A stretch of DNA of 64,000 nucleotides from Ceratodon purpureus (taxonomy: Eukaryota; Streptophyta; Bryopsida; Pseudoditrichales; Ditrichaceae), in contig CM026426.1 of the NCBI GenBank assembly GCA_014871385.1, forward strand, positions 32,574,636 through 32,638,635, given 5' to 3'. Below the pieces are notes generated by a model. The model ran no database searches. It saw only the letters and a program-made list of their open reading frames with translations, and was not told the origin of the DNA. The position numbers were made by a program, and so were the translations under genes. Positions 1 to 11,582 of the stretch are shown piece after piece; positions within the stretch are counted from its first letter, which is position 1, and each line of letters opens with the position of its first letter.

Positions 1-498
1 TTGTATATTTACCTTGATTATCTTTTATTATTAACTTTAAAATATGTATATGGATTAGTAGATCATTAAAAATACTATAAATATGACACCGGGACCAAAT
101 AAAATACTAGCTCTACAACATGCCTTACACGGTAAAAATGTCATTTGCAATTATAAAATGCTAGTATATGATCATATTATATAAACTATTGTAACAAAAT
201 AAAAGAACGTATATATACATTTGTAGTACATTTTAATACTCACTCGTTCGATAAGCATGTTTGTATCTTTGAACAAATAAATTACATTTTCTTGTTTAAA
301 AATTGACTAAAAAATAAAAATGCAAAAACATTGGAGATTTACAGCAAAATAAATGCAATCATTAAAAGAGGATGGGATATTTGCGTTTACTTAAAACGTT
401 CAACATACGCACTTAGCTTGTATTCTCTCTCTTTTCCCTACGTCTCCCTCACTCTCTCCCTCTTTCTTTCTCCCCTCTCTCTCCAAGTATATAGATTC

Positions 499-536
<38 letters not shown>

Positions 537-610
537 TTATGTTTATCATATACATGTGTATGATCAATTCTTATCAGGAATATAAAATTTTTAAAAATAC
601 CATTGATATT
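1..610. other. AT-rich non-coding DNA with TA microsatellite
   Basis: No gene is supported here. The stretch is AT-rich and contains a pyrimidine-rich patch (about 421-485) and a (TA)n microsatellite at about 505-532. The short open frame across 331-585 is built from these simple sequences and has no recognisable protein character. Confidence 0.6.
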
Positions 611-790
611 GTAGGGTTTGTCATGAACTGCAGGGTTTCGTTAACACTTTCAGGGTTTCGTTAACACTTACAGGGTTTTGTTGGCACCTACAGGGTTTCG
701 TTGGCACCCATAGGGTTTCGTTGGCACCTACAGGGTTTCGTTGACTCCTATAGGCTTTCCTTGATAGTTTGAAGGTTTTGTACATATATG
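611..790. repeat. 20-bp minisatellite, about nine copies
   Basis: A tandem repeat with an exact 20-bp period. The block CAGGGTTTCG starts at 631, 651, 691 and 731, with one-base variants at 611, 671, 711, 751 and 771. The second half of each unit alternates between TTAACACTT and TTGGCACCTA types, so neighbouring copies form subfamilies. Copies at both edges are the most diverged. It is not in any gene I can support. Confidence 0.9.
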
Positions 791-1624
791 CATATTAGAC
801 CATTAGAATCAATGGATCTAAACTTATCAAATAACTAGGATTACAAACACTTGTGGACTTGCCAAAATATTCTCTAGAACTCTATAATTGGATCGAGTAA
901 TAGAAGAAATAAAGGGTACTGATGAGTTGCTACAAAACATCCTAATTTGGCTCAATGGAATTTAATTTGTTAATAATATCATCTTTGACCCTAAATTTTG
1001 TAGCAGAATCCAAACTAATGAAATAAGCATTTCTTCCTTTTCATGAGTGCCGTAGTTTACTTTTGGTATCTTTAAATACATGTCCCCTTCTACGTTTTAT
1101 TTAGATAATTTGAACTTCGAGAGATGCTTAATTCTATGAACGAGTCATAATATAGTTCCTACGCTGCCATTGTGCCCTACGCTCCTCTTCAAAGAACTCA
1201 GAACAAATTACATTTCTTGCCTGTAAGAAGCTGCGTAGTTCTTGCAGTGGATTCTCCTTCCGCAAATGAAGGTGACCATCTAAATTTAGGTGTTTTATCA
1301 AACGACTGTGCTCCCATATATGCTTACCATTTCCATCTTTTCTTTGAGTTGCGTGGATTAAGTCTAAAATGGATTCGTCAGTGGATTGTTTGTATTGACA
1401 CTTTAGTTTTATATTTTATATTTTATTTTTTTTTGGAGGAAAGGAAGTACGAATTCAGTGTACGACACAAGAGTACACTACTTCATTTTTTAAATTATTA
1501 TTATTATTATTATTATTATTATTTTTTAAATTTTATTTCTGGGAAGAAGGATGTTAACATTCAATTAAAATGCCACTTCAAATTTTAAATCGAGTCGAAT
1601 GAACAATCAAATTGATTACTCTGT

Positions 1625-1677
<53 letters not shown>

Positions 1678-3223
1678 AAACTCTGTAGACTTTTGTGTAT
1701 TCAGAATCTAAAATGATGCACATGTATGGCATTAGTATATATTGTGTAAATTACACAAATTTTAAGTCTTTGGATTCTACTTCTGCAAATTAAGGTGACC
1801 ATCTAAATTTAGATATTATATAAAACGATTGTGATCAAGGGTCTATGCTTATCATTTCCGTATTATATTTTAGGTGAGTGGATGCAGATCGATAATGGAT
1901 TAGTAAGTGGACTATTTGTATTCACATTTTACAATTATTACGATATTTCTTTTTAAGGAATAGTAATCAATATTAGTTCAATTTTTGAGGACAGTAATTG
2001 AAATATAGTTCAATCGCTGCAATTGATGTTTTTAAATCAAATTAGAAAAAGTACTTTTGAAATTATTAGAATCCATGGAGTTCAGAATCATTAATTTCAC
2101 CAGTTACTAAGTGAAAATCTACGTGTCTCCCATACTATACACATTTATGAATGAGAAATGATGGAAATAGTCATCCTAATGCATCGCCAAATCCAAAGTG
2201 CCCAGACTATGAATATCGATCATATCAACCATTGCCCATTAATAACATATAGTGGCCATAATCCATTATAAGAATCATTCGTATAATACACTCACGTCAA
2301 TCGCCTTGTCTTTCACTCCCATGAACTACCATCATAGAGCTGCCAACTTGAGCCTAAGTATAGACATGATGAATTTTAGTTCCTGCCATCTTCAATTCAC
2401 CACTTTCAGACGTGCCATTTTGTTCTCAATGAATTTGTCTGTTATCCACTATCGTTCCTCGAGGTAAATTATGGATTACTTCCTGTGGAACTACGTTCCC
2501 ACTGCTGTTCGAATACTCTCTAGGCTGCATCGACCTTCTCTCCACTCTCTCCACCCTCTTCCATTTCCAGTTATTCTTGTGGGAGTTCTGGACTGTGTTT
2601 CCTTCTTTGCAATGTGTTTGTCTTCTTTCATTTGCGAAACTTGTATTGCAGCCTTCTGCAAATCCAGAGCGAGGCTGTTACATAGGGTTCTATAGAGTTG
2701 TAGAATTGGACGAGTGTTTTCTACATTCCGCGAATTGGTCTTTGTAGATGGTCCACTGTGTTGATAAGCAATTCTTCGGACGCTTTGATGTTGATTTCCA
2801 TACGGTTTTACACTCCGGGGTATTTGTCTTTGGGGTTTCGGCGATCACAATTCTGAACTTCGGCGCGAAGAGAAGCGTTTCGAAGGCGTACGCTTCCGTT
2901 GGAGCGAGCTGAACCGGCACCGCGTATGCAACGTATGATCTCCACACTCCAATTTGTGTGTTGTCCATGATTCAGTGGTTATGTAGAGAGTCTTCAATGT
3001 GAGGGAAATAACAAGGCCGGAAGTTTGTTGAACTACACTACGAATGTGGTGTTTCTCTATGCCTAAGCTTTTGCAACTTTGCAAGCCATTGTGAAGTTCG
3101 TGTTTTGGAGTTTGTTTTCCACTATACATTTAATACGTGTATCTATCTGCACCAGGATGTAGTTCTGATATAGAAATGTGTCAATGTCCTGTTTTGTTTA
3201 GACTGTCCTGCGTATTGGTATAG
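791..3223. other. No supported gene; simple repeats and long poly-T
   Basis: Mostly AT-rich sequence without a convincing gene. It holds an (ATT)n run at about 1495-1523 and a poly-T tract of about 47 bases at 1630-1676. Two diverged copies of a segment containing 'aaggtgaccatctaaattta' lie at about 1269 and 1793. Open frames at 2252-2968 have no recognisable domain. The segment could hold the promoter and first exons of the gene that follows, but I cannot define them. Confidence 0.5.
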
Positions 3224-5303
3224 GTTAACCACCCCTGTTGACGTGCAACACCATTCTGGAGTTTATAACCTCGTGGTTGCTGGAATTCCAAGTTCCTCCA
3301 TCAACTGCTATTCAGGTCAGTGTTCCTTGTTCATCTCGTTTTAAAATTGCTCTTGAAGTTGCAATAGTGATAGAATGTGCAACGTTACAAACGCTTGTAC
3401 CTATCAAGTATTTTTCGCACTCTGATTAGTATAGATGTATATGTACAAAAATACAAATTACAAGGAATACAAGTATACGACCCGTATTTATTCTAGTAAA
3501 CTAGAAAGAGATTCGTAGCAGATTCAGTTTGCTTTGCTACAACCCAGTTCAGATTAAGAACGTCTCCTTAATTTGCAGTCTAAGTTGTATTGTTTCCTCG
3601 CACTATTCTTTTCTTCTTGATTTACATTCTTAAGGGTATTGAATTCTTGCTCATGCTTAAGTATCTTCTACCGATTGAGACCTAAAATAGTTCAAGTTTA
3701 GCAAAGACATTGTTTCCTGTGGACTAATTCCTAATTAGCTGACTTCCTCAAACGTATCCTTTAGAATAACCTTGTCCACGTCATTTCTCTTAGATGCAAT
3801 CCATTTCAGAGTTTTGGTTTTTTAGGGTTGTACAGAATCTGTAGAATTAAGGTGTCTTCCTGAATCACGCTGGTACGTATCCTAAACTCTAAACCCTGTT
3901 GTCTGAAAACATTAGTATAATTGACTATGTTCTATGTATTCTAACCTTCTATTTGTTTTTGAATAAAGCATGTCTACCAGTGATCCGTTTCTTTTAGGAT
4001 CGCTGTTAGACAGGATCTGTGCCCTAGTGACTTTGACACCGACTTCTTTGAAGAGATAGAAGATGTTGAATTCACGATCCGTGGAGATGATATAGATACA
4101 AGCGCTGGATGGTTCTTGACAAGAAAGAGTAACACGTCTTCCAAGCCATGTCTTTGCATCATATTCGCTGGGGCTGAGAGCCACGTTGTAGTGACAGGGC
4201 ATTCAGTAATGTTGTGCAGAGCCACGCATCCCTACGTGTACCTCCTTCTTTAGCGAAACGATTCTATTCGGAAAGCCCTTCTCATCAACACTGTGGTCTT
4301 CTCAATCAACCACGTGGAATTGCGAGAGGCATGGAAAGATTCTACGTTGGCACCTTTCATCCCAGAGGCATTCAACAAGGAGTCCAACAAATCCAGTGTG
4401 ATACAGATGCAGGTGGAGAAGTTGCTGGCGAAGCTGAAGGACTTCGTGGCGAAGAAGAAGAAGAAGGAAAAAAACTCAAAGAAAGATAAGGGAAGTTCTT
4501 CAGGGGTTACAGATGCTCGTCTAGTTTCCAAAGAAGCCGTTGAGGGAGTAAGAGGTGCTCCGAAGAAGGTGCCCAGAGCAAAGACTACATTGAAGAAATC
4601 TGCAGAGGCTGCGTCTGGAGCTACGACTGCAGTACCTGTTGATGCTGACGCCAAAGACGAGCTTCCAGTGGGGCATAACCTACCTTCGACCCGGAATGCT
4701 AATGGAACAGTTGTTGCGGAAGAGTGCATTCGCAGGTTTAAAAACTTTAGGGACGATTTCAGGAAATACTAACTACTCGGGTACGATACCTTCGTTGAAG
4801 TGGATGTCACCAAGGTTGACATTGCTCCATGCAACTATAGTGTCAGAGTACTGGAGAGGGACGGGGTGACTACGGTTTATAACACCTTGCTCACCCAAGT
4901 TATCCCGAACAAGCAGGTACTCTGTCTGTTCCCGCAGGGATTGAAGCAAATTCCGAAAACTTGGGACGAGATTAAGAATCTAAGGTTCTACGCCATCAAC
5001 GGACAGCATACGGTAAGGGCAGCACAGTTGATTCTGAAGAACCCTGACGTCGACGATGCAAGAAAGGAAATGGTTCGAAACTGGAAGGCACAAGTCGTGT
5101 GGTACCTAGAAGCATGGAAGATACAAGCCATCTCTGATTACTACAACTAGTCAAATCAGATAAATCCATTTAAGCAAACGTGGGCGTCAAATTTGGTGCA
5201 TATTAGGCGAATCTGGGTCAAAATGGGGAGACTTGAGAGGGTACGCTACAATGCTTTGGACAAGGCCAGCCCCAAAATGTCGAAGAAGCGGAACGACTGG
5301 AAT
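3224..5303 (+). pseudogene. Decayed multi-exon gene with GQHT (ParB-like?) motif
   Basis: A plant gene of a family I do not recognise. Exons that join in frame are 3826-3872 and 3998-5303 (acceptors TTTTTTAG and CTTTTAG, donor GTAAGT at 5304); a possible earlier exon is 3224-3314. The long exon encodes an acidic N-terminal part, a lysine-rich linker at about 4430-4600, then a domain containing INGQHTVRAAQ (about 5005-5035). That motif resembles the GQHR/GQHT loop of ParB/Srx-type domains, but this is inference from one motif. The reading frame stays open except for three stops: TAG at 4251, TAA at 4770 and TAG at 5148. Each could derive from CAG or CAA by one C-to-T change, so the copy is probably dead. 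The 3' part is not seen; the Copia/11-kb element complex begins about 400 bp downstream and may have inserted into an intron. Confidence 0.55.
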
Positions 5304-5690
5304 GTAAGTATAGTACATCTAACATTCTTGTATTCAGTCGGTAAGTTTTTATTCAATGGAATTCAAATATTGTCATTGTAGGAATAATACGCTGCTAGTA
5401 TTCCAGACTGTGAACACCTAGGACGTTAACTATTGTCTTAATTCTAACTCTACTATGATTCAACTGAATACTGAAACACTAGTACACATTCAATCCGAAG
5501 TAGAGTAACTGTTTTAATAATAATCAACCTTTCACTTAGTTCCACACGCTTGCTGAATGGTTTTTGTTGTCTATAAAACTTTATGGTTTGTGTTCTTGGA
5601 TTTAGTATTGCATTTTTCACTGTGTGGAGTCAAGTACATTTTGTCAAAAGCCGGATTAAGAAGACCACTTTAATCACGTTTTCTAGCTTG
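5304..5690. other. Intron or flank before the Copia element
   Basis: AT-rich DNA following a GTAAGT splice donor. I see no long terminal repeat, no primer-binding site and no coding sequence. The 5' end of the Copia element must lie here or has been lost. Confidence 0.4.
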
Positions 5691-5715
5691 AACTAAAGTA
5701 TCATAATAAATAACA

Positions 5716-6004
5716 TATGGCTTTGTTAGACGAGATAGGGTGATGTTAATGCAGGAGAATCTATGGAGGTTCGTAGTACCTGACCGCACTCCCCCAACAG
5801 CCACGAGCAGCTCGAGCGAAGTCTCCGGCACCGCTACCTCAGCTGACGCATCCAGCCTGCCAACCAATGTTTCTCATGTGCCAGTCCCGGATAATAGTAC
5901 AAGTAAGATTCGAGCTTGTTGTATTATCATAGCCACAGTGAAGGATTCCATTATTTTGCACATTATTCACTTGACTAATCCCTCACAAATTTGGACCAAA
6001 CTTT
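5716..6004 (+). pseudogene. gag: Copia gag, N-terminal part (left of insertion)
   Basis: The translation contains RRDRVMLMQENLWRFV followed by a serine/threonine-rich linker and then ACCIIIATVKDSIILHII and SQIWTKLC, the UBN2-type gag signature of Copia elements (aromatic-rich start, then the A-x2-II-x2-V-x-DS-x2-HI block and the W-x-x-L motif). The frame runs straight into the terminal inverted repeat of the 11-kb element, where it stops. The remainder of gag continues with YDVQSPSRR at about 17063. Upstream coding for the first residues is eroded. Confidence 0.75.
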
Positions 6005-6042
6005 GTCATTAGGGGAAAAATGAGGTCTCCAACGGGCCTTGT
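6005..6042 (+). repeat. Left terminal inverted repeat of the 11-kb element
   Basis: Begins GTCATTAGGGG and contains GGTCTCCAACGGGCC. It pairs with 17021-17058 on the opposite strand, 29 of 38 positions identical, in blocks of 9 (tip) and 9 (GGTCTCCAA). Confidence 0.75.
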
Positions 6043-6043
6043 A

Positions 6044-6070
6044 AGGCAGCCCGGATTAGGTGGGCTGCCT
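6044..6070. repeat. Perfect subterminal hairpin, left end
   Basis: AGGCAGCCC and GGGCTGCCT form 9-bp perfect arms around a 9-base loop. The arm contains GGCAGC, the core of the motif dispersed through the element, in inverted orientation. Confidence 0.8.
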
Positions 6071-6781
6071 GCCCAAAACCCCCTCTGTCGCTGTTAGCAG
6101 GGGTCTGAAACGCTGCCCGAAGCGGACGGACGGGAGTTGCGTGGCCGGGTTTTGCCTCGTTGGCGAGAGGGCGTGGACGGTGGTTGTTGAGCGCCAAGGA
6201 GTGGGATTTATTGCTCGGCGATTAATGAAGTGCCTCGATCCGTTGCCTCGATCCACGGATTGTTCGAGTTGTTGCCACAACGGTCTGGGCGCTATGGCGC
6301 CACCGGCTCTACGCCGTTCAGCACCAAGAAAACGAAGCGCCCTGTTCTGCTTCAAGCAAGTCGTTGTTGGCACTGTGGGACGCACAATCGTATGTGATTT
6401 GCGAGAAAGATTCCGAGTGGCGATGGCGCCCCAGACCGGAGGAGCAAAATTGAGATTGCAATTCATTTCTTGGCAGCGTCCGCTGGCAGCGACGGCGGCG
6501 AGGGGTTGTTCTCAGTCGGCGACCAAGGTTTCAACGAAGAGATGAAAACTGATGTACTTGAAGGGAAGGTAAGTTAACCTAATTCGATAAACCTTTGTGG
6601 GGTGTTCAGGGGCTACTGGGTTTTTGAGCAATTTGAATTTCGATTTCATTAGCCCTTGCTGCCACAACGGCATAAGGCAATGTAGGTTTCGTGGTCGATA
6701 GCGCTTGTAGATGCCACGCAGGTCTATCGAATTAGGTTCGGAGTATTTGAGGTTGTGAATTCAGTTTTTCATTGGGTGTAG
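6071..6781 (+). other. Leader of the transposase-like gene with likely 5' intron
   Basis: GC-richer sequence between the left end and the first start codon I trust. A good donor (GAAGGGAAG then GTAAGT at about 6570) and an acceptor (GGGTGTAG at about 6781) suggest an untranslated first exon and one intron. TGGCAGC occurs at 6471 and 6484, and its complement at 6658. The open frame at 6060-6545 has no recognisable domain and I do not call it coding. Confidence 0.45.
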
Positions 6782-6880
6782 GAGGTGTCCGAAGATCAGA
6801 ACAAGTTCTCTCGAATAACAGCAAATCACCAAGTGTGACCAGGGGAGATTCAATCAAGATTACCGACTATAGGGTCCACG

Positions 6881-9800
6881 ATGGCAGCAAGGGCTGAACG
6901 AAGCAATCAGTACATTCCCCACTTTGCACTGGACACACGCTATGCCCCGGTCATGAAACGAGGTTCTACGCAAGTGGAGCTGTGCATGAGGAGCTCGTTT
7001 CCAACACGGAGGTTGCGTGGAGACACGAACATTGACTTGTGGATCAATGGAGACATTTACCCTGTTGACCCAATGACAGGGAAGCCACCTCCAATCAAGT
7101 TGCTAAAAGAGTTCGTTGAATTCATATGTCATGGAGAGCAGGGTCTTCGCGGATATACACACAGGCTGCTGGATCATTGTGTACATGGTTCTACACTGGA
7201 GGAGACGCGGATCCAGTTGGCACAGTTGAGCGAAGAAGTGCTTCAGCTTAGAGGCGAAGCTCTGGCCAGCAACTCAAGGGCAGCCCAAGATGTCCAATTG
7301 GGGAGAATGCGTTGCCTTGAGTTAGAGAAGAAATGCAGGGATTTGCAAGCTGAATTACAGGCTGTCCGTGATTGCCATGCCCAAAGGGTGGAGCAATTGG
7401 AGCGCCATGTGCGGGGTCTCCAAGAAGACGTTGACCGCTGCCAGCGGAGGGCCAGCTTCGAGAAGGAGACCCCCATGGGCATGCGAAATAGGAGGAGGGC
7501 TCTTAGAGGGATTCACGAGTTAAAACCTGGATCAGGTGGATCAAAAGCAAGAGTGAAGCTTGTGCGGACAGTGCTGCAACCAGATGTGGTGCAGTTTGTT
7601 GTCGAAAGGAACCGAGAGAACCGGAAGTGCTCTCGACTGCGGGGGGATAAAGAGTCCCAAAATAGGACTGCAGTAGCACTAGCTCGAATTTTGTCACGGC
7701 ATGAAGGTGTAGCGCTCGCTTCTCAGCCTGCAATGGCACATGTTCAGTCAGATATTGCGAAAAATGTGCTCAAATCGATTGGTAAGAGTATTGGACCGGA
7801 CAAAATTCTTGCTGCTTGCGACCAGGCAGGGGTTTCCCATCGGGATATGGTGCTCTCTACAAATCTGTGAAGGCTCCTATTGCTGCTCTTAACAAAGGAG
7901 TCTCCGGGAGTATTTTGCCGAGCCCCTATCACGTGAAACTGCTTCGGCAGGAGTTAAATGCAAACCTGCCACAGTATATTGGCGAATACTACCATGCTGA
8001 AGGTCGACTTACGCTGCCAGCAAGTTCTAAGAAGAACAAGAAGTCCGAGGACATGGTAAAGGAAGTCGTTTTGACTGACAAGAATTCCCTATTCACAGAC
8101 CTTGAGGTGGTCCAAAGGAGCATGGTGATCTTCTACGGCATCACGGAAGAAGGTAACGTAATCACCTGAGACTGTTGTTTTCAGAGTTTGCTGCCAGCAG
8201 GGTTATTTATCAATTAACCGTGACTTACACATCCACTTGCCATGTTTCCACAGAGTTAAGAGGGGCACCGCTGGTATTTGTCATGAAATTGGACGAGGCC
8301 GAGATTGTCAATGGCAAGAAGTTTGAACGGGTCAGCATCACATTGATGAATAGGGCGCTCGACCCAGACATTCAGAGAAACCATGCCCTGTTTTTCTCAG
8401 TCCAGTCGGAGCAGGAAATCTGGCCAGTGGCAACCTTTCAGGTGGAAAAAGAGTCCTACGAAGTTCTGTCGTGGATATTTGGGAAATCCAAATTTCCATC
8501 TGTGATTGCAACACAGTCCAGTGGCGAGAAACTCACGGTCCCTGAAGTTGGAGAATTCCATGTGGAGTGGCATCTCGCTGCGGACATGAAGACGATCAAG
8601 TGTATGTACGGGCTTCAGTCGGGGCCGTCGTGTGCGATGAACTGCATATACTGCGAGCAGAAGAGGGCTAAGCCTACCGTAGGGACAGCAAGCCAGGCGA
8701 GTGCTGCCATCAGAAAACGTGGGAAACCGAACTGGATGGGGGGACTGTTTGCCAACTCTGTGGAGCCAGAACCATGTGACATGCGTGCACATACAAGGTG
8801 GAGGCCTATCTTGCCAATTCCGTTGCAAAGAGTGCACATTTGTACACTTCACGCCCTAGTTCGCCTAGCGGAGAAGATTGTGCATCAACACATCATTTAT
8901 GTCTGGAACATACAAGATCAAAGACTGAGGGCTACAGCCATAGAGCAAATGGAGAAGTCCTTGTCAGCTATCGGGGCTCACGGTGGCAATGTGGAGATTA
9001 GAAAGGATCCGAAACTGAGTGGCAGCACAGGGAATGTGCCACAGAAGCCATCTTTCAGTGGGGTTGTTGCTAGCAGACTATTTAAACCAAGCGTATGGTC
9101 TGGAAACGACAAGGCCTGGAAAGACATATGTCAAGCAGAGAGCAATAATAGTGGCGGCGGTGCACATCGTAGGGCAAGGGCTGCTATGTGGCAAGCCTTT
9201 GAAGAGGTTCTACCATATTTCAGCGGCTTGGTGCTGACAGCAGAACAACGACTCCAGTTCAGAGGGAAGATAGAAACGTGGGGGAGAACATTTTTGGAGG
9301 CCTTCGGAGAGGAGCATGTGTCGCACTACATGGTGAGTTATATGAACGAGTTTTGGGATGAATTAGGGGTTGATGGCTGACCTCACTTTTGTCAATTCTC
9401 TATCCATGACTAACCTTGGAGTGGCTGTTGACAGCATGTAATTGTCAGGCATGGCAGTTGGTTTGTGGAGGAATACGGTAGTTTGGCCGTATGGAGTTGC
9501 CAGGGTATGGAGAAATCCCATCATCAAGCAAAGGCAGCGAATCAAGCGCATACAGCTCACGGTGGTGGCAAAGTGCGCATCAGTGTTATTTTGCAACAAT
9601 TCCAGCATTGGTACCGAAATATACAGCATCGGTATAAGAAGAAATTAGAGTCCACCAGAGTTCTCAATACCCCGGATGATGAGGCAAGATTGGAGGCTAC
9701 GCGTAGAAGGCGAGAACAATGGCATCGATCAAATGCTGCCAGGGCTTTGGAGAATTGGCGGTCAAGGCGACGGCGTGTTGGCAAAGCTTGGGTGTGTGAT

Positions 9801-9974
9801 AACACCGTTGGAGGTGATGGAGCCAACAATGATCAAGCAAGAGGATCTGCCAACGAAGATGACCCCGAGGAGGAGGGCAACAATGTGGATCTTGAGGAAG
9901 GACGCAACTCAACTGACGGTGACGACGCTGGCAACAACGTGGACAGCGATGACGCTGGCAACGAGCCTGTATGA
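6881..9974 (+). CDS. Transposase-like protein of the 11-kb element (one frameshift)
   Basis: Coding exons are 6881-8152, 8254-9332 and 9435-9974 with canonical GT..AG introns of 101 and 102 nt. A single lesion, one base apparently missing near 7841-7846 (CATCGGGAT), shifts the frame; with one base restored the exons sum to 2892 nt, about 963 residues. The order is: a basic N-terminal domain; a coiled coil (about residues 105-205); a central domain with ADMKTIKC and the Cys cluster CAMNCIYC (about 8631-8655); a His-rich stretch LQRVHICTLHALVRL; and a C-terminal block HYMHVIVRHGS, YGSLAVWSCQGMEKSHH, TAHGGGK. An acidic, N/D-rich tail follows. The layout of spaced D, Cys cluster, H and QGxEKxH recalls uncharacterised cut-and-paste transposases of animals and protists, so D...D...E chemistry is an inference. 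It may be a recent pseudogene or carry an assembly error. Confidence 0.6.
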
Positions 9975-10400
9975 ATTGAGTACAAATTATGCGTTCTAAA
10001 CTCATTGGATGGACATCTATAATGTAGCAAGTTTTTTATTTTTTTTATATTTTTTTGATCGGAGTAGACAGTGGATCTTCTTTAACATGTATTTTGGTTT
10101 CATTCTAGAATAGCCATTTACGGATAGATTTATCAAAAAATGAGGATTTTTTCGAGTAATTCCCTAAAATGGCTATGCATTGCTATGTTAATCTCCATAA
10201 TTATTCAAGAGGCACCCATTGAGAAGGTAGTAACTCCACTGACGGAGAGGTCGCTGGCAGCAAAGAGGATAGTGACGACGGGAGCAATGGCCGTGTGTGA
10301 TTTGAGAGCTCTGTGTCTTAGTAATTAATTTGTAGCTATGTAGAATGTGGCTGCGAACAATGTTTTTTTTTTTTATTGGGTTAGACCATGGTTCTCCCTT
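9900..10400 (+). repeat. Partial duplication of the gene's 3' end
   Basis: The end of the coding region (about 9910-9975: CTGACGGTGACGACGCTGG and on to TGTATGAATTGAG) has a diverged second copy at about 10238-10310 (CTGACGGAGAGGTCGCTGG on to TGTGTGATTTGAG). Both copies are followed by a T-rich run and a segment with TAGAC..TGG. A 16-base block TCGGAGTAGACAGTGG occurs exactly at 10059-10074 and again at 11672-11687. The second copy has no supported coding role. Confidence 0.4.
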
Positions 10401-10689
10401 AAACTTGTTTTGTGGATAACTCACGATAGTGCCCACTCCATGCAATTAGTAATCTCCTTAATTAATGGGTCTTAGTAATCATATGTACCGGTCCCACTAA
10501 AATTAAGATTTTAATTTCTGAGATGATTTTCTAAGTACCCACAACAAATGGGGATGTGTGGTTTAGGGCCATGGCAATGATTTTATGGAGTGGCAATTAA
10601 GGAGGATATGAGAGCTTCCCACCAACTCCGTAACCTCCCTTCATTAAACAGTACTTGAGACCCTGAACCCCCCTAACCAAGGACGCACA

Positions 10690-11582
10690 GGTGGTTGACT
10701 CCAGCACGGGTTCCCCTCTCAGTTCTTCTCTTCTTCCCACACGCCGCACGTGGTTGACTCCAGCACAAGTCCGCGCCTTCTTGCTGTCGAGGCCGCTCCC
10801 CTTGCTTCCAGCAAGCGCGCGAGCTTTCATTCGTTTTTCAATTGGAGCTGTGGGTGCCGAAGAGAGACCGTGGACACGAAGGAGGGCGTCTTCGTGCCGT
10901 TGCTGATCGGGAGCACGTGACGCCGAGGGCAGCAGCTGAGGAGTCTAAGAAACCGTTCGAGGTTGCACAGTGCAGCTCGAAGGAGCTGCAGCGTGCGGCG
11001 CGGGCCGTGGAGGAGGGGGCAGCTGAGCTCGGGCGCAAGGGACGACCTGCGACTGAGCTGCAAGGAGCTGAAGAGGGAGCTCCATTGCACGCTCGCTCAG
11101 GCGCAAGGAGCTGCGGAGGCGCAAGGGGCGCGAGGAGGCAGAAGGGACTGCGGGGGTGCAAGGGGCTGCGGAGGCGAGCTGCGGAGGGCCGCTGCAGAGG
11201 CGCAAGGGGCTGCGGGGGTGCAAGGGGCTGCGGAGGCGAGCTGCGGAGGGCAGCTGCGGAGGCGCAAGGGGCTGCGGGGGTGGAAGGGGCTGCGGAGGCG
11301 AGCTGCGGAGGGCAGCTGCGGAGGCGCAAGGGAGGAGCGGAGGAGGCGCGCAGCGGCGAGTTGCGGAGGAGCAAAGTCGTAGCACGGGTGCCGCGAGGCG
11401 CAAGGAGCGGAGCTGCAGACGCGCAAGGGGCGAGTCGCGGAGGCTGAAGAAAGGGTGAGCTGCAGAGGCGCGTAGGGGCGAGTTGTGGAGGCGAACATTT
11501 CTGGAGGCGCAAGAGACGAGCTGCGAGGCGCGAGGGGCGAGCTGGGGAGGAGCAACAACAATTCTGCTTCGGACTTCGGTGA
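10690..11582 (+). other. GC-rich leader exon of the RING-CH gene
   Basis: A GC-rich stretch ending at a strong donor (GTGAG then GTAAGC at about 11583). It probably forms the untranslated first exon of the next gene, spliced to an acceptor at about 11850 (CAGCGCCAG), three bases before the ATG. Long open frames occur on both strands here only because of the repetitive, stop-poor composition. The 48.6-50.6 kb paralogue has a similar purine-rich repetitive leader on its coding strand. Confidence 0.5.
11145..11331 (+). repeat. 62-bp tandem repeat, three copies, in the leader
   Basis: Copies start at about 11145, 11208 and 11270 with a 62-63 bp period. Each begins GG(A)CTGCGGGGGTG and ends GGAGGCGCAAGG. 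Shorter relatives of the GGCGCAAGG and AGCTGCGGAGG blocks extend the array to about 11540. All copies contain GGCAGC or GCTGCGG cores related to the element-wide motif. Confidence 0.85.

Noticed and set aside
2252..3129. Small genes at 2.25-3.13 kb
   Set aside because: No domain, no splice coherence, and overlapping frames on both strands; at best the leader of the downstream gene.
5690..6004. A clean 3-bp target-site duplication (CTT) for the 11-kb element
   Set aside because: The left flank reads CTTT and the right CTTA with a one-base offset from the inverted repeat; I cannot define the duplication from one copy.
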